A DNA stretch of 64,000 nucleotides from Escarpia spicata. Lineage: Eukaryota; Annelida; Polychaeta; Sabellida; Siboglinidae. Below are positions 43,356 through 54,724 of this stretch, one piece after another; position 1 is the stretch's first letter; each line of letters starts with the position of its first letter. A program made the translations under genes and the position numbers. Under the pieces are notes generated by a model. The model was given only the letters and a program-made list of their open reading frames with translations. It searched no databases and was not told the DNA's origin. The stretch is taken from assembly GCA_963995525.1 (NCBI GenBank), contig OZ023214.1, positions 55,556,839 to 55,620,838 of the forward strand, written 5' to 3'.

Positions 43356-43505
43356 CTCTAGTAGTAGACACTACACAGGTTGCATTGCCACCTTATAGGC
43401 TGATGTACTGGTGTAAACCGGCAGTTGCCGAAATAAAATAACCATGTAAACTAGTACCACTGCGTTGAGTGTTGCCTTAATTGATAATGTGTGTAACAGC
43501 ATTAG
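43290..43505 (+). repeat. Gypsy 2 3' LTR
   Basis: Counterpart of 39110-39336; see that entry. Contains 'aataaaataacc', which supplies a poly(A) signal. Confidence 0.65.
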
Positions 43506-43509
43506 GAGT

Positions 43510-44816
43510 CGTCTACAATTGTCAACATCAATGCAATAGTACAAAGAGTACTCTTTTTCTTGACCCCTTCCCAAAGAGTACACTAAATGTTTATTGTTGT
43601 GACTAATACGTACCAACAGTAGCATGTAGGCTACAATAGTTACATGTATTTTAAATAAAACAAATATACTGTAGGTATCGGGAAAAAAAACCTGTTTCAC
43701 CAACACATTTTTATTGGTCCATTGTTCAAACGTAAAAGACCGCCAATCTAAAACAAAGACGGGACGCACATGCAGACGGGACGCACATGCAGACGGGACG
43801 CACAGACAGAACGAGTACATCATGAGTGCTCACGCGCCGCAACAGAATTCTGTTTAATGCTTTGTTTGGCGACTTTTAAAACGAAAATGAGTGGCCATTC
43901 ATTTTGTGAAATAAAATAAATGTTGATTTTCGGAAAAAAGCATACGAAAGCCCCCGACCCCTCCCCCTAGCGTACGGTTTGTACGCTTCGGGAAATGTCA
44001 ACAATTGTGGTCGACCCCTTACTGCGTAGCAAGTGACTACGTAACAATGTGCATGGAAAATAAAGTGATAATTTAGATAGTGTGAAGGTTAAAAACTACA
44101 TTCCAAGTATATTATATGATACTGAGTACCACGAAAGCTTGTGTAAAAAGTGCATATGTGTCAGAGCGTGGAGTTTCTTTTAAATCTGCATCATGTGCGA
44201 CAATATTGACATATTTCCAGTAATTTCCAGTAAGATGAATTTCGCCTCAATTATGTCATTTATATTTTTGTAAGCGACATATATAAATGCGTGTTTCCTA
44301 ACCCCAATACTAACGTGAGTGTTTCTCCTGTTCCAACTTATCCTTCCTAATTATATGGCACTTGTATATATCATACTTGGATCGCACAATAACCAATAGT
44401 GGGCAAGTAGGCAACATTTCGATTCCATACCCCCCTAACGCAGCCCTAATTTTAGTGAAAAGTTGGCCATCATAGGAAGCAGGTTGTCCACACATTTCTA
44501 CCAATCAGGCATTTAGCACCTGTTTTACAGTAACTGAGACAGCAAGAACAATTGAGAATCTGCATAAATATACCCCGGATGTGACTGAGAATATCATAGC
44601 AGTGTGTGACTGTCCAAATATGCAGCGACCGCAATGATCCGACTTTAACCATAAAAATTAAAACTGGTCATCTAACAGAAGTGCCATATGATGTTGAAAT
44701 TGTGTACAGGGACTGGCATGCTATTATTTTCGACGGTGGCGCCACCTTTTGGAGAACGCTTTCATAACTTGCCTCGATAACTTCAACTTGCCTAGATCAT
44801 CGGGTTTAAATGTCTA
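43510..44816. other. Intergenic DNA between Gypsy 2 and 3, no gene seen
   Basis: Contains three tandem copies of a 17-bp GACGGGACGCACATGCA unit at 43758-43808 and a small hairpin AGCGTACGGTTTGTACGCT near 43969. Open frames lack domains. Confidence 0.5.
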
Positions 44817-45190
44817 TGTTGTGATATGCCCTATGGGCCGACGCGGATGAACACAATAAAACAGTTCCGTTCACATCTAACATGCCGTTCACATCATCAG
44901 CACGATAACGACAATACTTGTACCCGAACTGATAACACAACATGGTGGCCGATATGCGGATCAGAATCGACGACGGCTAAAGGATTGAGTGTGAGTGTTG
45001 GGGGAAGGCAATAACGCTACGATGTCATGTTAGAGATGGAAGTTGTACGTGGCTGCGTGCGGAACTTTGAGAAAAATGGCTGCCGGGCATTGTATGTGGC
45101 AAGCCGGGATGGTGTTTAACGCTATGCGGAGGCGACACCTAGCGTAGAAGGCTGAACTGAACGAGGAACGCGCCATCTAACGGACTAGTT
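44817..45190 (+). repeat. Gypsy 3 5' LTR (right limit unresolved)
   Basis: The start is fixed by comparison with 49219. The end lies somewhere before the gag ATG at 45202 but cannot be placed, because the other LTR runs into the N gap. Confidence 0.6.
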
Positions 45191-45201
45191 AAAACGACGA
45201 G

Positions 45202-45835
45202 ATGGCTGCCAAGTTCAATCCTCCAAAAGAATTCGATTTTCTGCCGGAAAACTGGTCTGAATGGATCAGTATCAAGATTAGACAACGAGGACGACAGCTT
45301 GCAGATAGACAGCCTGATATACAGTATGGGCTCGAGGGCAGAATCGATTTTCTCTAGTCTGGGCCTGAGCGAGGAACAGCTGCGTAGCTACGACGTGGTG
45401 AAGCGAGCCTTTGATGAATACTTCAGCCCCAGGCGGTATGTCATCTACGAGAGGGCGAAATTCTGTCGGCGCGTTCAAGCTGAGGGGGAAACAGTCGAGC
45501 AGTTTATACGTGCGTTGAACGAATCGGCCGACCGATGCGAATTCCCAGATCGCTCTACTCAAATTCGCGATCGCATAGTCGTCGGCATCCTGGATCAGAC
45601 GGTATCCCGGGAGATGCAGAGAATGGACATATCCCTACTGACGGAGTCGAAAGCGGTGTCCATGGCTCGTCAAGCCGAAGAAGTTGAGAAGCAGATGCGC
45701 GACCTGAATCTACCAAAGTCCGTGGATGAAATGAAGTCGAGCTGTCGACGCAAGCCTAAAGTGGCGCCATCCAGCGGACAGTCGAATACTAAGTTTAAAA
45801 GTGACACGCAATGTTCCGTGTACTCGCTGTGGTAG
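45202..45835 (+). pseudogene. Gypsy 3 gag
   Basis: ATG at 45202 ('MAAKFNPPKEFDF'). A frameshift near 45290 leads into a frame with 'YDVVKRAFDEYFSPRRYVIYERAKF' and 'ETVEQFIRALNESADRCEF', the standard Gypsy gag capsid region. The zinc knuckle lies in the next frame (45815-45905: CTRCGRLSHRDGKC and CNLCFTIGHFACCC). Confidence 0.8.
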
Positions 45836-46247
45836 ATTGTCGCATAGAGATGGTAAATGTGCTGCCATAGATCGCAAATGTAATTTGTGTTTCACAATAG
45901 GCCATTTTGCATGCTGCTGCAAGTCTAAAACGAGCGTGCCGAGAAGGGCAAGGGTTAATCAACTAGTCGACGTGTCGTTCCTGGGCGAGATCGATAGCAA
46001 GTCTAGTAGTTGGTTTCAACAAGTCTATGTCGGTGGGTTACATTTACCAGTGCAGTTCAAGTTAGATACTGGTGCAGATGTGTCAGTTGTGCCGAGTAGA
46101 CGATGTGAACACGTGAAGTGGCGTCCTACCGTAAAGCGATTGCTAGGACCTGGTAACTTGCGTATACCCGTGTTAGGCGAGTTTGACAGTGTACTCAGAG
46201 TAGATTCACGTGAATGCTGTGAACGATTGTATGTCGTCAACCAATAG
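45801..46247 (+). pseudogene. Gypsy 3 zinc knuckles and aspartic protease
   Basis: Two CCHC-like knuckles, then a retropepsin with catalytic 'KLDTGADVSVVP' (about 46060). The frame ends with an in-frame TAG at 46245, after which RT continues in the same frame. Confidence 0.82.
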
Positions 46248-47195
46248 AATGCACTACTGAGTAGAGATGCGTGTGTAAAACTTGGGTTGAGTACGTGTCA
46301 CGTCAGCGATGTTAGCTCGAGCAAGTTTAACAGTGAGTTTAAACAGATGTTTCAGGGGTTAGGTCAGATTAGCGAGGAGTACGATGTCCAGTTGAAAACG
46401 GACCCACGTCCATTCGCAATATACACTTCTCGTAACGTCCCATACCCACTGGTAGACAAGGTCAAGGTTGAGCTAGATCAAATGTTGGCCCAAAAAGTGA
46501 TATTTGCAGTGGACCAACCCACGGAGTGGTGCGCACCGATGGTGGTCGTGACGAAGGGAGGCAAGGACGAGAAGGTGAGAATCTGTGTAGATTTCACGGA
46601 ATTGAACAAGTCAGTTCGTAGGAATGTATATCCTATGGCCGATGTGGAAGCCAGTCTGGCTAAGCTAGGCGCAGGCAAAGTTTTCACGAAACTTGACGCT
46701 AATTCCGAATTCTGGCAGATCCCTCTCTCCGAACAGTCCAAACTGCTTACAACATTCCTAACGCCGCACGGACGGTACGCGTTCAATCGTCTGCCGTTTG
46801 GGCTCTCGTCGAGTCCCGAGATCTTTTCGAAGATCGTGTCTAAAATCCTAGACGGGGTCGAGGGTGTAATTTGTCATATGGATGACATTTGCATCTGGGG
46901 AGCGTCTCTCCAGGAACATGACGATCGCGTTCGCCGTGTCTTGACCCGTCTAAGGAACGCAGGCATGACGCTGAATGCGTCAAAGTGTGAGTTTGGTGTG
47001 AGTCAGATCAGATTCCTCGGTCACGTGATAACGAGCACAGGTGTGCACGCGAATCCAGAGGCTGTACACTTCAAAACTCCAACGTCTGTGAATGACGTGC
47101 GTAGCTTTCTGGGAATGGCTAATCAATTAGGCAAGTTCTCACAAAAGCTCAGTGAACTCAGTCAGCCGATGCGCAGCAATACCGAGTGGTATTAG
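46248..47195 (+). pseudogene. Gypsy 3 reverse transcriptase
   Basis: RT motifs 'RICVDFTELNKSV', 'FTKLDANSEFWQI', 'FNRLPFGLSSSPEIF', catalytic HMDD ('VICHMDDICIWG') and 'FLGHVI' in one open frame. An in-frame TAG at 47193 separates it from RNase H. Confidence 0.88.
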
Positions 47196-47729
47196 GGAGA
47201 TGCACAGGAGAGAGCTTTCCGTGACGTAAAGTCCGTTGAACTTGCCGTGTATGATCCCGAGAAGGAGACTGTTATTAAGTCAGATGCTAGTCGACACGGT
47301 ATCGGAGCCACGTTATCTCAAATTCAGATAGACGGTACTCTCCGAATGGTGTGCGCAGCATCACGATCGTTGACGGAGACAGAACAACGACATGCCACAA
47401 TCGAACAAAAGGCTTTGGCGATTGATTGGGCATGCGAAAAGTTTCGCAATTACATCGTTGGTCTCCATATCCGTATCCAAACGGATCATAATCCATTGGT
47501 CCCACTGTCCAATGACATTAGCTTAGATAAGCTACCAGTGCGAATTCAGAGATTTCGACTTCGCATGATGAGATACTGTTACACAGTCGAGTATATCACA
47601 GGGAAAAACAATGTTGTTGCTGATGCGTTGTCACGGTCTACCGCTAGTCCTACGAAGGTAGATGAACTTTTTTGTAGAAGAGGTAGAGTCCTATGCAGAA
47701 CAGTCGATAAACTTATGTGCGTCTCCTAA
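47196..47729 (+). pseudogene. Gypsy 3 RNase H
   Basis: 'IKSDASRHGIGATL' , 'TIEQKALAIDWACEKF' and 'IQTDHNPL' supply the usual D-E-D residues, ending in 'NVVADALSRS'. The frame shifts near 47660 into the integrase frame. Confidence 0.85.
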
Positions 47730-48936
47730 ACGGTTAGTCGAAATGCGTCGACTTCAGGCTCATGACGAAGTACTAGCACAAGTGCTAAAGTACGTGCGAA
47801 CTAGTTGGCCTCCGTACATATCGTCTGCTGATTCTCTTCTCAGACCGTTCTGGGAAAGCAGAGGGCAACTCACGATCGTAGATGACGTTCTTGTGTATGA
47901 GAACAGAATCGTGATCCCGCAATCTGAACGTCTTGACGTTCTCCAGCGTCTACATGAGGGTCACCTCGCGATAACCAAATGTCGCGAACGTGCCAAACAG
48001 TTGGTTTGGTGTCCTGGCATGACTCAGAGAATCGCAGAGATGGTACGAAACTGCAACACATGTCGCACACAGGCCAATGATGTTGCTGAGCCGCTGTTGT
48101 CAACAGCGTTTCCGACCAGACCGTGGGAACATGTAGGCAGTGACCTGTTTTACTGCAAGAAACGTTAGTACTTGCTGCTAGTAGATTACTACTCTCGTTT
48201 CATTGAGGTGTCATTGCTAGCTGAGCTCAGTACTCATGAAGTGATCGAGCACATGAAGTGACACTTCGCTCGTCATGGTATTCCCGAGATACTTACGTCG
48301 GACAATGGTCCGCAGTATGCATCAGACGAATTCCGCAAGTTCTCGGAAGGAAAGTACTACTTTCAACACGTGACTATTTCTCCCAGGTACCCACATTCCA
48401 ACGGGGCGGCCGAACGCGCCGTGCAGACGATTAAGTCGATCATGAAAAAGGCAGATGATCCATACTTGGGTTTGCTTGCGTATCGGACGTCACCGCTAGG
48501 CAATGGTGTATCGCCTGCTGAACTTCTGATGGGTAGGAAGTTGAAATCCACTGTTCCAGCGCATCCTAAGGTGTTACAGCCTGAGTTGCCTAACGCAGTA
48601 CAGGTTCGTCATAAAGAGGCTTCGTCGAGGGCTTCGTCGAAGCTAAACTTCGACAGGAAGCACCGTGCGAAGGAGCTTCATCCACTCTCTGTAGGAGACG
48701 ATGTGTGGATCACTGATTTCAAACGTCCTGCTAAGGTAGTCGATACTAACCCTGGTACCCCTCGTTCCTATGTTGTCGATAGTGACGGCAGCAGTGTTCG
48801 TCGCAATCGCAGGACTCTGAGAGAACTCAGTCAGCCATCAATCGATCCTCCGGTTGTGCAATCTGAGGAGCCCACTAACGTGAAAGTGTCGCGTTACGGT
48901 CGACATATCAAGCCAGTTCAGATGCTTGATCTGTAG
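47662..48936 (+). pseudogene. Gypsy 3 integrase
   Basis: N-terminal zinc finger 'HEGHLAITKCRERAK...CNTC', catalytic Asp in 'VGSDLF', second Asp in 'TSDNGPQYAS', Glu in 'NGAAERAVQ'. A C-terminal tail is 'LSVGDDVWITDFKRP'. In-frame stops at 48166 and 48259 interrupt an otherwise open frame to the TAG at 48934. Confidence 0.85.
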
Positions 48937-49208
48937 TAATTGTGTTTAGCTAATGTTTATAGCTAGTTCAGCTAACGTTTATATCTACCAGTTAGTTAAT
49001 GTGTACATCAACTGTCAGCCCAATTAATGTTGTGTGTAGCCTACTTAAATAAGCATGTTTCAGGATACACACACTTATGATTGTATGCATGTTACAATTT
49101 AGTTATTACTATTGTATTAATTGACATACATTAGCCTTACGACAACTCATGCATCGTTCAGTTGTAATGCAAGTTTTATTCGTAATCAATAATTATTATT
49201 GCATTCTT

Positions 49209-49302
49209 AGAAGGGAGGTGTTGTGGTATGCCCTACGGGCCGACGCGGATGAACACAATAAACCAGTTCCGTTCACATCTAACATGCCGTTCACATCATC
49301 AG
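49209..49302 (+). repeat. Polypurine tract and partial 3' LTR of Gypsy 3
   Basis: AGAAGGGAGG followed by TGTTGTGGTATGCCC at 49219. Identity with the 5' LTR continues up to the N gap at 49303. Confidence 0.85.
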
Positions 49303-49502
49303 NNNNNNNNNNNNNNNNNNNNNNNNNNNNNNNNNNNNNNNNNNNNNNNNNNNNNNNNNNNNNNNNNNNNNNNNNNNNNNNNNNNNNNNNNNNNNNNNNN
49401 NNNNNNNNNNNNNNNNNNNNNNNNNNNNNNNNNNNNNNNNNNNNNNNNNNNNNNNNNNNNNNNNNNNNNNNNNNNNNNNNNNNNNNNNNNNNNNNNNNNN
49501 NN
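49303..49502. other. Assembly gap (200 N)
   Basis: Exactly 200 N, probably a fixed-size scaffold gap placed in the repeated 3' LTR. Real length unknown. Apparent ORFs across it are meaningless. Confidence 0.95.
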
Positions 49503-50205
49503 AAGAAGAATCCACCCCTCAGTCCCAGCAACGGGAAGAATGATGGCACAAGGGAGACAACTTAATACACGGAGATACCCTATAAAAAGTCAGCAGTACA
49601 AAATATGTAGGCGTGGAAACCACGAAGGATCTCCACTGGGGCAAACACATCGAAAACACCGCAGCAAAGGCAAGCAGCTGCAAGTGCCTTTGTGTATAGA
49701 AATATAATTTGCCCAAAATCAATCCAAATCACCTGTTATAAGGTGGCCGTCCACCCTATCATGGAATACGCGGTTAGTGTGTGGGATCCACATCAACCGT
49801 ATCTATTAAACTCCACAGAACGTGTCCAGCGACGCTCGGCACGTTACATCTCACAAGACTTCCGATAAACCAGCAATGGCACAGCCCTTGTCACAGAACT
49901 TGGCCTCCAAACACTCAAACTCGACGCATCATCACAAGGCCACCACGATGTATACAGTTATGGGTGGTCTTGCTGACATAAACCACAGGGAAAACAACAT
50001 AATTCCGTCCACCCGACTCGCACGAGGCCAACCTTCCAAACCTTCCTTCCCCATCCCCCATTCCAGAACCGACACATATATGCACTCCTTCTGTCATCCG
50101 CTTCTGGAACTCAATCACATCAGAAGCCTCCACGCAGACTCACCAGCTGCGTTCAGAACTATCTTTGAAGGGTGGCTCCGGGCGCCCCCCTTCCTCTAAG
50201 TACCT
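49503..50205 (+). pseudogene. LINE reverse transcriptase C-terminal fragment
   Basis: Plus-strand pieces in several frames: 'TTKDLHWGKHIENTAAKA' (49610-49670), an 'RPIMEYAVSVWDPH'-like block (about 49745-49790), 'ERVQRRSARYI' (about 49820), and 'RTDTYMHSF' to 'LHADSPAAFRTIFEGW' ending at 50197. These are the post-catalytic blocks of CR1/Jockey-type RT. Broken by frameshifts; the catalytic part is missing or in the gap. Confidence 0.7.
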
Positions 50206-50452
50206 TCTACCTCTACACATCCCCCAGCTTTTAACTAGTTTTTATCCCATTTTATATTGTTTACTAGCCAGCAAACACATCCCATTGCGGGGCATTGCCC
50301 AATATTGGGTTTACCACAATATTTAAAAAGACAAACAGAAAGAAAGAAGGAAAGAGAGGGAAGTGAGAGGGAGGGATATGACATAACCAAAATATACGCC
50401 TGGATATAAATCCAATGTAGACCCCCAGGTAAGATACATGTCGTCATCATCA

Positions 50453-51290
50453 TCATTGTGCAGCCGTAATGTCCCGTGGTTTGGCGAAGTCCTCAGCATA
50501 TTGTTTCCAGGTCTGCCTGTCGTGCGCTATCATCTGCCATATTAGCCTTTTCAATATCCGTCTATAGTTCGTTTCTCCACCGTCTCGCCGGTCTTCCTCT
50601 AGGAGTGTAGATCGTTTCCCTTCGTAAGGCCTCCATATAGTGATATGCGATGTCCATCGGTTATCTCTACTAATGTGCCTTCCCCAGGTACAATTCTGTC
50701 TTCTGATTTTTTCTATCACTCCTGTGACCTTTGTCTTTTCTCTTATCCAGATGTTTTTTTTCTTCCCGATATGTGATGTTTAATATATTTCTTTCCACAT
50801 TTGTTTGTGCGGCTGCTAGCTTGTTCTTTGCCTAGTTGGTCAGTGTCGATGTTTCCGCGCCGTATGTCATCGCTGAAGTACGCATGGATTGTATACTTGT
50901 CTCTTCAAGCTGGTTTTAAAGTTACCCTTGAAAATGTCGAGGTGTACTTCCCGGTGTCATCCTTCGCTTTCTTTTTGATGGCCTTGCATATTTTGCGTAC
51001 TCTATTTGTTTTTACGGTTGCCGTTTTGCACCATTTATCGTCGTTTCTTCGTTACGACTCTACTTTCTTGTTGATTGCTTTGGCTACACTTGGATCATCT
51101 CTGTGGTTTTCTCTCATGGTGTCGATACCGTTTAGTTCTTGTAGTGTCTCAAATCGATGTTACAATTCGAGTCGGAATTCGATCTTTTTGTTCCTATTTG
51201 TGTGGTATTTACTCTTCGTGGTCGCTTATCAACTTCTTCCTGTCAACCTCTACGTCCAGTTTGAAGTTGCTCATTGTCATCCTGTGCACC
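50453..51290 (-). pseudogene. LINE reverse transcriptase C-terminal tail, minus strand
   Basis: An 88-codon frame (50453-50719) has the WGRHISRDNRWTSHITIWRP and 'KRSTLLEEDRR' style tail found at the C-terminus of many LINE polyproteins. Upstream, near 50790, 'ERNILNITYREEKK' continues the family pattern. Further upstream, to 51290, only scattered pieces remain. Clade not determined. Confidence 0.6.
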
Positions 51291-51299
51291 ATTAGGGTG

Positions 51300-53155
51300 A
51301 CCCAAATTCACAAAATTAAAAGTTACTAGCCTCAAATGTTTGTGAAAGAAGTTATCAGAAGCCACAATTAGCAATTTATCATCCAACCACTGCATACCAG
51401 TGGGCATATTGTCTAGGCCTTCCCTCATACGAATGGCTGAATGACCAGCCAATCCCAGTTACCCCAATGTATTTTCCTATTTACATGAATCTGAACTGTG
51501 ACTGAAGGTTTGTTGGAAATGGAGGAAATACCTTAGTACCGTGGACTGGAGATGTTGGACACTGATTAATAACACATTTTCAATGGGCAATTAATTGAGA
51601 ATTAATTACGAATTTGTGAATTCTATAAAATTAATGTAGGCTTTCTGAAAAAGTCAAGTAATGAAAATACTGATGCCATTGCCAAAAATCGCTTAAATAA
51701 AATTATGATACAACAGTATCAGTAACCTAATTACTCCCCACATAACATAATTATCCAGTAGGATATAAAACACGAAGCTAAAATAGGTGGGAGGTTTGTT
51801 CAAAATAGTCGTGGGAAGTTGAACCATAACACCAATGAGAAGTTGACTCTTTTAAAAACTAAGCGAAATTAACCTTTTTTATTCCCAATCTGAATGAAAT
51901 ATAATCTAAAAATAGTGTCCTGATATTCAACTATTTTTGTAACCCCTTCCGTCATCCTTTTTAAGGCTCTTTTCGGTCGCGCTTTTCTGCAGCTTGTTGC
52001 GACACCTAGCGGTCGTTGTGACGTCACCGCAGGTAGCCGCGCTAGGATGTAGCATGACGCGCATCTATGCGGATTGGTGTTTCAGGCCGTACTGCAATCG
52101 CGCAATTTAATATTGTTTTGTCACCATAGAGATAATAATCTTACATACAAACGTGTTGCTGGACGCACACAGGATTTTAAAAACAGTTTGAGTTATTACC
52201 GTTTGAACACTGCAAATGCGCAATGGGATTTAATGTTTTTGATATCACAGTAAAGACAATAATCTTATGAAATAACAGGCTGCACTGCCGCGTAAAGGGT
52301 AGGGCGTGCCCAGCTGCACTGCCTGTGGTGACGTCAGCAACATCTGACGGATTGTGACACGCAAATGACCACGTGTGAGCAGGGTTAGTGACATGAGTTC
52401 GCAATGAACAGGCTTTATATTTGGCATGTTACTTCACAATTGTATTAAGTTTATGTATACGAAGTTTCAGACATTTAAAATTAAATTTCAGTCTTTAAAA
52501 TCGTAGTTGGCCCTATAACAGGTAGACACAACAGTCACAATGCATTTTATACGAACACTTTTATTCGGAAAAACAAAATTGTCAATCAATACATGGATGA
52601 TGTGGCTACAATGTCTGCTTGAGAATATTGTAACTTGTAGGTTGATGTTTATGTCGCGTATTTGTATAATTGATATACATATGATCTACTGGTACATTAT
52701 AAACAATTAAACATGTTATTCATCATATTAAATGGGTATACAACTCATAAGTAAGCTACATTTTGAGAAAATGTTTAGTATTAGACCATAGTTGAACCCT
52801 CCCAGACCACTGTCAGTAAGACACTACAGTGGCTGCACTGATACAAGGGCCGTAGTTTACTTTCAGCTTACCGACTGTAAGAGATTTGTATAGGATGTGG
52901 TGTAAAATTGTGTAGAGTTATTGAAAATATGTGGTTTGTCACATTCACATACTGTACATGATCGACTTGTCTCCAGCAATATGTCGTTTTTTTTTTTTTT
53001 TTTGCAACATCCAATGAACGTATTGTCTCAGTCACAGGAAGGATGTTCAAACAGCAGTCATACTTCACAATCATCAACACCAGCTTAGACAACACACACC
53101 TAACACATTGTATCGCAATTCATTAAACGTTGTTTCACCTCCCAATGTACGTCAC
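51300..53155. other. Intergenic DNA, no gene seen
   Basis: AT-rich with a GC-richer patch at 52000-52110 and a poly(T) run at 52987-53003. No ORF with a domain signal. This is downstream of NAA38, and its 3' end lies at the right border. Confidence 0.45.
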
Positions 53156-53158
53156 TGT

Positions 53159-53164
53159 TTTATT
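53159..53164 (-). promoter_or_regulatory. NAA38: NAA38 poly(A) signal
   Basis: AATAAA on the minus strand, 71 bases beyond the stop codon at 53235-53237. Confidence 0.65.
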
Positions 53165-53234
53165 TATACACACCTACAAAGTATTTGTCATGAAACTGTC
53201 TTGTGCCATTCTGCCACCCAGTGGCAGACTAATG

Positions 53235-53347
53235 CTATAACACATTATCTACTGTCTTCATCTGGTCACAGTCCATCTCAATAGACACAATGTGATGACC
53301 GGGTATCATTGCCAAACCAATCGTCTTTGGTTCCTCTTTGTCGTCAT
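53235..53347 (-). CDS. NAA38: NAA38 (N-alpha-acetyltransferase 38, LSMD1) last coding exon
   Basis: Minus-strand exon after acceptor TTCTGTAG|A, beginning in codon phase 1. It reads 'EEPKTIGLAMIPGHHIVSIE', the second Sm motif region of NAA38, followed by about 14 residues and a TAG at 53235. NAA38 is the auxiliary Lsm-fold subunit of the NatC N-terminal acetyltransferase complex, with NAA30 and NAA35. The phase fits the exon at 57028-57099. The intron between them, about 3.7 kb, holds two minisatellites and a LINE endonuclease remnant. Confidence 0.88.
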
Positions 53348-54235
53348 CTACAGAAGAACAAAGAGAAAAGCCTACAGATTAGAAAACTAACCTGTTGTTG
53401 TAAATAAACCTCGCGCGTTGAATACCATCACTGAACACCAACAAACAACTACAAATGAACATGCCAAGGTACTGAGGTAACTATTTATATATTAAATTAA
53501 TATCAGAAGCACTCCGAGATGCCAAGGTCCATTTGCTTCTTTCTATGGTCATTTGCTTCTTTGGACCATTGGTCTCTGATCTACCAATTAGCAATGCTTT
53601 AAAAACACAATAATTATAAATGGTCGGCCTTTGTCATCTAGTGGATAAATATGGAAACCATGTGTATCAACCTCCTTACAGAGGGAACAACTATTGCTTA
53701 GAGCACGGGTCCGCAAGCTGTAATTAACATATTGACAATTGTTGTTTGTTGTGGAATTCCTACCCTCCCAGAAATAACAACAAAATCAGGATTGTAGTAT
53801 TTTAGGTGCAGTTCGAGATTTTTGTGATGAGCCTCAATGGGCCAAATCCCAGAGGATGCAGTTTTTTGTTGAGACTCATGGGCGGGGTGCTGTTTGAGGT
53901 GTTTTACTGAGGCTCAGTTGGGGTGCAGTTCAATGTCTCAAGAGGTATGCAGTTGAAGGGTTTTGGTAAGCCTCAAGAGGTGCAGTTGGAGGTTCCAATG
54001 GGTGCGCTGTTGGAGGGTTTTTGATGAGCCCGAAATTATCTTAGATTTCAAAACGCAAAAGTGGGTAGATATACGGGTGCTTTAGAGTGCCGAACATTTT
54101 GTTTGGGTTATTTACACAGCCAATCATCTTAATTGCAGTGCTAAAATGGCAAGAATATTGAATATATTTTGTACTATTGTTATATATGTGCATTTGGTTT
54201 GTCCCTCCAAGGACTAGTGTAAGCTAGTTGGGCCA
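53348..54235. other. NAA38 intron, left part, with degenerate GAGGTGCAGTTGGAGGG repeats
   Basis: Bases 53810-54035 contain about five poor copies of a unit with 'gaggtgcagttggagggttttgatgagcctca'. The rest is AT-rich with no further exon seen. Confidence 0.5.
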
Positions 54236-54239
54236 TGGA

Positions 54240-54720
54240 TAGTTTTATTACTGCAATAGTATCACAGCTATTGTGATAGTATCACAATAACTGTATTACT
54301 ATGGCAATAATACGGTGATAGTGCCTCAGCTATTGCGATAGCATCACAATAACTGTACTACTATGGAAATAATATGGTGATAGTGTCACAGCTATTGCGA
54401 TAGTATCACAATAGCTGTATTACTATGGCAATAATATGGTGATAGTATCACTGCTATTGCAATAGTATCACAACTGTATTACTATGGCGATAATATGGTG
54501 ATAGTGCCTCAGCTATTGCGATAGTATCACAATAACTGTACTACTATGGCAATCATATGGTGATAGTGTCACAGCTATTGCGATAGTATCACAATAGTTG
54601 TATTACTATGGCAATGATTTGGTGATAGTGTCACTGCTATTGCAATAGTATCACAATAACTGTATTACTATGGCAATAATATGGTGATAGTGTCACAATA
54701 GTATCACAACAGCATTATGG
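54240..54720. repeat. ~62-bp minisatellite in NAA38 intron
   Basis: Seven copies of a unit containing 'tattactatggcaataatatggtgatagt' start near 54293, 54356, 54418, 54477, 54538, 54600 and 54661 (spacing 59-63). Each carries self-complementary GTGATAC/GTATCAC-type segments. Confidence 0.85.
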
Positions 54721-54724
54721 ACTA

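Larger units (their letters stand above)
39110..43505 (+). mobile_element. Gypsy-type LTR retrotransposon 2, heavily decayed
   Basis: Plus-strand element between two diverged LTRs, with gag, pieces of pol and integrase. The RT core is missing and replaced by antisense L2-like sequence (40505-41158). Many frameshifts and stops; LTRs differ by substitutions and indels, so this is an old copy. Confidence 0.75.
44817..49302 (+). mobile_element. Gypsy-type LTR retrotransposon 3, nearly full length, 3' LTR cut by assembly gap
   Basis: Both LTRs start TGTTGTGRTATGCCCTAYGGGCCGACG (44817 and 49219) and agree over the 84 bases available before the N gap. gag, protease, RT, RNase H and integrase follow in the usual Ty3/Gypsy order. 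A polypurine tract AGAAGGGAGG (49209-49218) directly precedes the 3' LTR. Stops and two or three frameshifts make it inactive. Confidence 0.88.

Noticed and set aside
49149..49707. ORFs spanning the N gap
   Set aside because: Their middle is unknown sequence, so the frames have no meaning.
50801..51295. 164-codon plus-strand hydrophobic ORF
   Set aside because: It is rich in Phe/Leu/Ser because it is antisense to a decayed LINE tail (50453-51290 minus). It shows no conserved membrane-protein pattern.
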